DNA of 11,647 bases, from NCBI GenBank assembly GCA_003497505.1, contig DNNV01000391.1, positions 1 to 11,647 on the forward strand. The letters run 5' to 3'. The notes below the pieces were generated by a model. It was given only the letters and a program-made list of their open reading frames with translations, had not been told where the DNA came from and did not search any database. Origin of the DNA: Clostridiales bacterium. GTDB lineage: Bacteria > Bacillota > Clostridia > Tissierellales > Sedimentibacteraceae. The translations under genes were made by a program, and so were the position numbers. Shown piece by piece: positions 6,740-11,647 of this stretch; within the stretch, counting starts at the first letter, position 1; every line of letters begins with the position of its first letter.

Positions 6740-6771
6740 CCTTGACTTCAAGGTTTAATATAATTTAAAAT
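6740..6771 (+). promoter_or_regulatory. Promoter and palindromic operator of the S-layer protein gene
   Basis: The -35 TTGACT (6742-6747) and a -10 TAAAAT (6766-6771) are 18 bases apart. A better-looking TATAAT at 6759-6764 would leave only 11 bases and cannot use this -35. A perfect palindrome CCTTGA-CT-TCAAGG (6740-6753) covers the -35. TTGACTTCAAGGTT (6742-6755) matches TTGACTTTAAAGTT of the reductase promoter (4361-4374) at 12 of 14 bases, suggesting a shared regulator. Confidence 0.6.
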
Positions 6772-6813
6772 TCCTCAGTTTTATGGGAATATAAAAAAGT
6801 AGGGGGTAACAAA

Positions 6814-9800
6814 ATGCTTAAGAAAACGATATCCTTAGTATTGGTATTTATGATGCTACTGGCAACAGCGACTCCAATAAATTCCTATGGAGTTGCAAAA
6901 GACTATGCAGGACATTGGGCAGAAGACAAAATACAGTTATGGCTTGACAAGGGCTATGTAACTGGATATCCTGATGGTTCATTTAATCCTGAAGGAAAAG
7001 TAACAAGATCGGAATTTGTAACAATGGTAAACAGTGTATTTAATTATACAGAAGTGGCAGATATAAACTTCACTGATGTAGAATCAAATAAATGGTATTA
7101 CCAAGAGGTACAAAAAGCATTTAAAGCTAATTACATAGCAGGAACTTCAGAAACACAATTTGCTCCAAATGAAAATCTTACTAGAGAACAAGCTGCAGTT
7201 ATAGTTTCTAAAATAATGAAATTAGATGCAAATCCATCAGGAGTAGAAAAGTTTAAAGATGCCAACGAAATATCAACATGGGCAAAGAATTTTGTTGGCG
7301 CAGCTGCACAAGCAGAGCTTATTACTGGTTATAACGATAGCACATTTAAACCGCAAAATCCTATCAGTAGAGCAGAAGCAATAATAATATTAAATAATTC
7401 ATTAAATGGCTCTCAATCAGCAGATTTAATAATTGATAAAGCTGGAGATATAGTAGAAAATAAGACTTTCAGAAATATTCACATCACAAACAGAGTTGGT
7501 AATGGTGAAGTTACACTTAAAAATGTAGTTATAACAGGGGAATTACTAGTTGAAGGTGGAGGACTGAATTCAATAATTATTGAAGACTCAATAGTTAACA
7601 AATTAACAGTTAATAAAGCAGATGGAAAAGTTAGAATATTGCTAATTGGTGAAACAGCAGTTGATGTTACATCAATTGAATCGGGTGCAACACTTGAGCA
7701 ACGACAATTAACAGGAACAGGATTTTCTCGGGTAATAGTTGATGACGATGTAGACGAATTTCAAGTTCTTACAATTAGCGCTGACATAGACAATTTAACT
7801 GTTAAAGCAAAAATTAAAATTAATGTAAAAACAGGCACTATAGAGAATATTCAAATTGAAAAAACAGCAGAAGGTGTATCAGTAAACTTAGAAAAAGATG
7901 CAACTGTTTTATTAGTTACAATAAATGTTAAGGTTGCATTTACAGGAACAGGAGCAATTGTTAGTGCAAATATAAATGTAAATAATGTAACATTTGAACA
8001 AGAACCTAAAAAAACTAGTTTGGCGCCAGGAGTTTCAAAATCAGTTATTCAACCATCATCGTCAAGTGGTAGTAGTGGTGGCAAAAGTTCGACAGTTAAG
8101 AATATAAAAGCCTATGGTAATGAATTTGAAATAGGGACATACAACGAATTTCTAACTGGACAGATGAATAACATTTCATTAAAAGATAATATTGGAGATG
8201 GAGCGTTAACTCTTAAGGTTGTAGACGGAAATTATCCAACTAATGGAGAATATATATCACAAATAATAGATGTTCCTAATTTTGAGTATATGGTAGCATC
8301 ATGGAACAGCGATACGCCAGAAGGAACATATGTTGAAATACAAGCAAAAGTATTAGTAAATCATTTTGACGAAAATAGTCAACCAATACAAACGTGGACA
8401 GAATGGCTATCATGGGGACAATGGAGTCCGTTTATAGCAAGAGCTTCAGCTGATACAAATGGTATATTAGCTGAAACATCAGTTGATGAATTGGTGGTTA
8501 AAGGAAGTGATGGTGAAACAGCAAGTAAAGTACAAATGAAGGCGATACTGCATACAGATAATCCATTAGTAACGCCAACAGTTAGATACTTACATGGAAC
8601 ACTTAAAAATACAATGAATCCAATATCAAAAGAATTCAAAGAAACAATAGATGTAACGAACTTAAATAAAAATATAATAACGCCAGCATATTCTCAAATG
8701 ATTAGATGTCCAAGAATAAAAAATTCAATATGTAGTGCAACAACAATAACCATGATTATGAATAGATTTGGGGAAAAGTTATTGCCAGAAGAAGTAGCAC
8801 AAAATACATATGATGACAATTATGGATGGGGTAACTGGGCATTTGCAATGGCATCTACAGGAAGTTATGGATACAAGTCATATGTAGACTATACAACAAT
8901 AGAAGGATTAAAAAGAGAAATAGCTAAAGGGTATCCAGTGGGAGTAAGTGTTAAATATTCAAATGTTACTACTAATACTAAGTATCCTTATGTAGAAGGA
9001 TCTCCAGGAGTAACACCGGGCCATCTAATAGTAGTAACAGGCTTTGAAACAATAGATGGAGTAGAATATGTATTAGTAAACGATTCGTTTGCGCCAGAAA
9101 ATGAGACCGTGTCAAGGAAATATAAATTAGATCAATTTGAAAAAGCGTGGTCTAACAGAGTTGCTTATATAGTACACGATAAAGAGGTAAATGCAGGTTC
9201 AGACCACACAATGAGGATAGATGCTAAATTAGTTGAAACTGATGTAGTAAATGAATACAAAGTATATGTAAATGATGTAAATATTAATGTGCAAAATTTT
9301 GGAGGAACAATAGCGTATACATTTGATGATGATTTAACATATGAATATTTCCCTAAAATTACAAACAAAAATTCCCTTACATTTACTTGTGAGGATATCA
9401 AAAATCCAAAACTAAAAATATATGTTATTACAGATACTGGAAAGGTTTATATAACTAGTACAGTATTATCTGAATCAGCAAAAGCAAACCTACTAGCAGT
9501 AGTAGAAGCAAAAGAAGCAGTTGTTGGAGGAAGTATTGATGTAGCGTTTGATGCAGATCAAACAGCAAAGACAGCTGCAGTTTTGACCTATGTAAATAAT
9601 TTGACTAAAAACGAAGTTACAGCAGTAGTAAGTTATGTTAGTGATAATAATTACAAAGTTGAATTGACAAAAGGTAGTGCAAGTGACAATAAAATAATTA
9701 CAATGGTAGTAAATATTGCAGCTACACCAGATGAAGACCAATTAGCACCAACAGGTTTAGCTGGTGTAGCCCCAACATCAGCATTAACTGATGGCAAGAT

Positions 9801-10287
9801 TACAGGTACAACAATCGACATGGAATATAAGTTAGTTACAGATGAGGGCGGCAGATATACGGCATGTTCAGCAACAGAAACAATAGTAGCATCGGCAGGA
9901 TACTATTTATTAAGGTTTGCAGCTAAAACAGGATTTAATCCTGGAGCAACAGTGGTAGTAAACGTGCCAGTATATGTGGAGGACACAAAAACACTATTGT
10001 CTATAGAAGCAATAAACGGTAAAGCCCAAGTTGGCGTTGTTTTAACTCCAGGTTTAGTACTTCCATTAGATGCAACATATAGTTTTCAGTGGAAGATAAG
10101 CAGTGCAGTAGATGGCGTATATACAGACATTACTGATGCAACAACTAATACATACACACCAGTTGAAGAAGATGTAGGGAAGTTTATTAAAGTATCAGCT
10201 ATTGGTGCTGGTAGTAGTGGCTACACTGGTACAGTAACAAGTGTGGCGACAGAAGCAGTAGCACCAGTGGAAGAGCCTACACATTAA
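6814..10287 (+). CDS. S-layer-anchored protein with C39-type cysteine peptidase domain and Ig-like tail
   Basis: This 1157-residue secreted protein has a start supported by AGGGGG at 6801-6806, seven bases before the ATG. A signal peptide (about 1-26) leads to three SLH repeats (about 30-72, 86-137, 146-196) with the wall-binding motifs TRSE, TREQ and SRAE, which should anchor it to secondary cell-wall polymer. Residues about 200-395 are Val/Ile/Asn-rich repeats like the beta-helix that follows SLH domains in clostridial proteins; a Ser/Gly linker (414-428) follows. Residues about 430-610 form a beta-sandwich (SWNSDTPEGTYVEIQAK) that in actinobacterial relatives precedes a C39-family peptidase. 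The peptidase domain spans about 620-790: PAYSQMIRC, nucleophile Cys640 in NSICSATT, His737 in GHLIVVTGF, and Asp757 (or Asn756) in VLVNDSFAP. After a region I do not recognise (about 795-965), two Ig-like modules (about 973-1058 and 1059-1147) end the protein. It probably hydrolyses or binds peptides at the cell surface; the substrate is unknown. The C-terminus appears truncated by a frameshift. Confidence 0.88.
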   Translation: MLKKTISLVLVFMMLLATATPINSYGVAKDYAGHWAEDKIQLWLDKGYVTGYPDGSFNPEGKVTRSEFVTMVNSVFNYTEVADINFTDVESNKWYYQEVQKAFKANYIAGTSETQFAPNENLTREQAAVIVSKIMKLDANPSGVEKFKDANEISTWAKNFVGAAAQAELITGYNDSTFKPQNPISRAEAIIILNNSLNGSQSADLIIDKAGDIVENKTFRNIHITNRVGNGEVTLKNVVITGELLVEGGGLNSIIIEDSIVNKLTVNKADGKVRILLIGETAVDVTSIESGATLEQRQLTGTGFSRVIVDDDVDEFQVLTISADIDNLTVKAKIKINVKTGTIENIQIEKTAEGVSVNLEKDATVLLVTINVKVAFTGTGAIVSANINVNNVTFEQEPKKTSLAPGVSKSVIQPSSSSGSSGGKSSTVKNIKAYGNEFEIGTYNEFLTGQMNNISLKDNIGDGALTLKVVDGNYPTNGEYISQIIDVPNFEYMVASWNSDTPEGTYVEIQAKVLVNHFDENSQPIQTWTEWLSWGQWSPFIARASADTNGILAETSVDELVVKGSDGETASKVQMKAILHTDNPLVTPTVRYLHGTLKNTMNPISKEFKETIDVTNLNKNIITPAYSQMIRCPRIKNSICSATTITMIMNRFGEKLLPEEVAQNTYDDNYGWGNWAFAMASTGSYGYKSYVDYTTIEGLKREIAKGYPVGVSVKYSNVTTNTKYPYVEGSPGVTPGHLIVVTGFETIDGVEYVLVNDSFAPENETVSRKYKLDQFEKAWSNRVAYIVHDKEVNAGSDHTMRIDAKLVETDVVNEYKVYVNDVNINVQNFGGTIAYTFDDDLTYEYFPKITNKNSLTFTCEDIKNPKLKIYVITDTGKVYITSTVLSESAKANLLAVVEAKEAVVGGSIDVAFDADQTAKTAAVLTYVNNLTKNEVTAVVSYVSDNNYKVELTKGSASDNKIITMVVNIAATPDEDQLAPTGLAGVAPTSALTDGKITGTTIDMEYKLVTDEGGRYTACSATETIVASAGYYLLRFAAKTGFNPGATVVVNVPVYVEDTKTLLSIEAINGKAQVGVVLTPGLVLPLDATYSFQWKISSAVDGVYTDITDATTNTYTPVEEDVGKFIKVSAIGAGSSGYTGTVTSVATEAVAPVEEPTH

Positions 10288-10331
10288 CCGGTGTTCCAGT
10301 TTCAAGTGTAACAACTGAAACAAAAGCATGA
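10262..10331 (+). pseudogene. Out-of-frame relic of an additional Ig-like repeat
   Basis: In the -1 frame relative to the S-layer gene, translation stays open past its stop codon to a TGA at 10329-10331 and reads SGRAYTLTGVPVSSVTTETKA. This closely matches the in-frame end of the last Ig-like module just upstream, YTGTVTSVATEAVA (TG, V, SV, TE and A shared in order). It is best explained as the tail of another Ig-like repeat displaced by a frameshift or by an out-of-frame deletion between repeats. A sequencing error is the alternative. Confidence 0.55.
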
Positions 10332-10398
10332 ATCTAGAGACCATTTCAAGTTTTGTGTAAACACAAAAAACTAATGAATTTTAAAAGTAAAATTTATG

Positions 10399-10434
10399 AG
10401 GGTGGCCCCTAAAAATGAGGTCCCCCTTGTTTTG
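10399..10434 (+). terminator. Probable terminator after the S-layer protein gene
   Basis: AGGG, mismatch, GGCC (10399-10407) pairs with GGTC, C, CCCT (10419-10427), including one G-U pair, around an 11-base A-rich loop. TTGTTTTG follows, giving an imperfect U-tract on the plus strand. It lies between the convergent S-layer and hydrolase genes and may stop both, but on the minus strand no good T-run follows. The hairpin is imperfect, so an old repeat end is possible. Confidence 0.5.
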
Positions 10435-10486
10435 TATTATATAGACATTTTTTGGCATGTTATTTCATTATCTCTACTACTTAGCA

Positions 10487-11236
10487 CTAAAGATTCGCTT
10501 TTAACCATGTAATTAAATTCTCTAACATACTTGTCGTAACCCTATGGTTAACATTACTAAACTCTATTACCTGTAATTTATCTTGATTACTTGTGTAAAT
10601 CGGTCTCATTCTATCAACAAATTTTCTCTGTATTTCAATAGGTAAAGATGTATCTTCTACTCCGTGAAAAATCGAAATAGCTCTATCTTTTATCTTTTCT
10701 TCATGTATCATTGGATCATATAACTCAATTTCATCTTTATAAAGTTCACTCGATGGCAAGATATTCATTTTTATGCATTCTTGCCAAGCAAAGGCTCCAT
10801 TAAAACCAGCCAGACATTTTAAGTCGTCATGCTTAATGAAAACTCCTCCAGCAGTTATTGCCCCCATCGAATCTCCCATTACTCCTATCCGTATTGGATC
10901 AGCATCATGTTTTTCTATTGCTCTCTTAATCAGTACATCAGATTCTTGAATACTCTTAAGTATTATTTCCCATATATATTTTACATTATATTCTATTGAC
11001 GCTCTTTCACCATGGTATAGTGCATCAGGTACAATTACTTGATAACCAAAACTGGCAATTGACATTGCTTGAAATCTTATAAAATCTTTATTTGAATGTG
11101 ATCCATGATAATAAATAACAGTTGGTAATACCCCAGTATATTCTTTTGGATTAACCCTTAGGTATGGAATATAACCTGCTTTTTCTTCTGTAATCATCAC
11201 AAATGCATTCTCCTGTTTAAATATTGACCATTCCAT
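10487..11236 (-). CDS. Alpha/beta hydrolase, dienelactone hydrolase/YitV-like esterase
   Basis: This is a cytoplasmic 249-residue serine hydrolase; no signal peptide is present. The fold's landmarks are in order: oxyanion-side HG in VIYYHGSHSNKDF (44-45), a beta-strand and loop QVIVPDALYHGERAS, the nucleophile elbow GDSMGA with Ser123, the acid Asp195 in FHGVEDTSLP, and the base His231 in NVNHRVT. The HGERAS loop and small size resemble YitV-like and prolyl-oligopeptidase-type esterases, so an ester, or less likely a short peptide, is the expected substrate; I cannot narrow it further. GGGAG (11246-11250) lies nine bases before the ATG. It is a single gene converging on the S-layer protein gene, with no operon partner in view. 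A weak promoter pair, TTGCTT/AATTAT at 17 bases, lies about 30 bases upstream of the ribosome binding site, over a small dyad TTGCT-A-AGCAA (11289-11299). Confidence 0.87.
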   Translation of the reverse strand: MEWSIFKQENAFVMITEEKAGYIPYLRVNPKEYTGVLPTVIYYHGSHSNKDFIRFQAMSIASFGYQVIVPDALYHGERASIEYNVKYIWEIILKSIQESDVLIKRAIEKHDADPIRIGVMGDSMGAITAGGVFIKHDDLKCLAGFNGAFAWQECIKMNILPSSELYKDEIELYDPMIHEEKIKDRAISIFHGVEDTSLPIEIQRKFVDRMRPIYTSNQDKLQVIEFSNVNHRVTTSMLENLITWLKANL

Positions 11237-11388
11237 TTGTACTAACTCCCTTTATCTTTATTCTTGATCTATAATTCAAAAAACCAGCTTGCTAAGCAAT
11301 TTATTTAGTTCAACACTATTGTGTTTCTGTCGTGTCGATAATACCAATCATGTTAGGGCATTTTCTTAGGTCATACCTTTTTTAATGG

Positions 11389-11444
11389 GTCAAACTTTAT
11401 TTTAAAACTACAATAACAATTGTAGCTTTAAAACAAAGTTTGAC
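11389..11444. repeat. Near-perfect 56-base palindrome (26-base arms, 4-base loop)
   Basis: The left arm (11389-11414), starting GTCAAACTTTATTTTAAA, and the right arm (11419-11444), ending TTTAAAACAAAGTTTGAC, match at 24 of 26 positions around AACA. Both exceptions become G-U pairs when the minus strand is transcribed, so a minus-strand RNA would fold along its full length, whereas a plus-strand RNA would have two A/C mismatches. No T-run follows on either strand, so it is not an ordinary terminator. It may be a miniature inverted-repeat element or fused ends of a lost insertion sequence. Confidence 0.8.
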
Positions 11445-11468
11445 TGAGTAACTTTGATATTCAAAATG

Positions 11469-11490
11469 GCTTTTAAAAGAAAGTTTGACT
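11469..11490 (+). repeat. Third copy of the palindrome arm
   Basis: GCTTTTAAAAGAAAGTTTGACT repeats GCTTTAAAACAAAGTTTGACT of the right arm (11425-11445), with one inserted T and one C/G change, in the same orientation. It could pair with the left arm at 11389 in place of the true right arm. Confidence 0.75.
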
Positions 11491-11647
11491 ACTCCTTAGG
11501 TTTACATTATAAACATAATGAGAAGTTGAGTGCGCGTGATAGGGTAATTATAGATTATGCTAATAGTGCGTTATTAGGAATTTTTTCTTTCAGTTCTTTA
11601 TCCATGTATTGCGTAGCTGAATATTAATCACTAATTTATAACCATTT
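11491..11647. other. Right-edge sequence without a recognisable gene
   Basis: The AT-rich end of the window holds only very short open frames. The best is 17 codons including the stop, on the minus strand (11555-11605), beginning MDKELKEKIPNN, without a ribosome binding site. Nothing here can be assigned. Confidence 0.5.

Noticed and set aside
8041..8100. Repetitive Ser/Gly codons inside the S-layer gene, considered as a phase-variable repeat
   Set aside because: Codons are mixed with no tandem unit at the DNA level; it is an ordinary flexible linker.
9493..9741. Open frame antisense to the S-layer gene, rich in Cys, Ile and Tyr
   Set aside because: Its composition is that of the complement of an Ala/Val/Thr-rich coding region; it is a shadow of the real gene.
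10350..10373. Hairpin AGTTTTGTG / CACAAAAAACT after the S-layer gene
   Set aside because: The stem is almost all A-T with a bulge, and no T-run follows on either strand.
11276..11347. Minus-strand frame ending KHNSVELNKLLSKLVF, resembling the tail of a transposase or similar protein
   Set aside because: Only about two dozen codons, stops just upstream, and no family could be named with confidence.
11555..11605. 17-codon minus-strand frame starting MDKELKEKIPNN
   Set aside because: Too short, no ribosome binding site and no recognised family.

Overview
The window looks like chromosomal DNA from an AT-rich, Gram-positive anaerobe of the Firmicutes, most likely Clostridia. The signs are strong AGGAG-type ribosome binding sites, lipobox lipoprotein signals in place of periplasmic export, a three-repeat SLH surface anchor, and an exported flavin reductase of the kind such anaerobes use for respiration. 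No rRNA, tRNA, CRISPR array or intact insertion sequence was seen. All assignments were made by eye from family knowledge; no searches were run.

Left block (1-3143, minus strand): a complete polar-amino-acid ABC importer operon. A near-consensus promoter (3115-3143) drives permease, permease, ATPase and substrate-binding lipoprotein in that order, closed by an intrinsic terminator at the window edge. The genes overlap or are separated by only a few bases. By eye this block has a higher G+C content than everything to its right.

Middle block (about 3418-6318, plus strand): a MerR-family regulator with a GyrI-like ligand-binding domain, followed by a lipoprotein with an FMN-binding domain and a fumarate-reductase-type FAD domain. 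Between them is a promoter with the 19-base spacer typical of MerR activation and an imperfect dyad in the spacer. This reads as a ligand-induced, surface-exposed reductase. Most residues that define fumarate reductase are replaced, so its electron acceptor is probably a different small molecule. This is the best candidate for something undescribed.

Right block (about 6319-11236): a 566-base spacer with a degenerate coding-like patch, then a gene for a 1157-residue S-layer-anchored protein (SLH x3, beta-helix-like region, beta-sandwich, C39-type cysteine peptidase domain, Ig-like tail). Its promoter shares a 14-base box (12 of 14 identical) with the reductase promoter, hinting at co-regulation. 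The reading frame appears to end early: a relic of one more Ig-like repeat lies out of frame just beyond the stop codon. A convergent alpha/beta hydrolase gene (minus strand) follows.

Right edge (11251-11647): no convincing gene. It holds a 56-base near-perfect palindrome plus a third copy of its arm 25 bases further on, probably a small repeat element.
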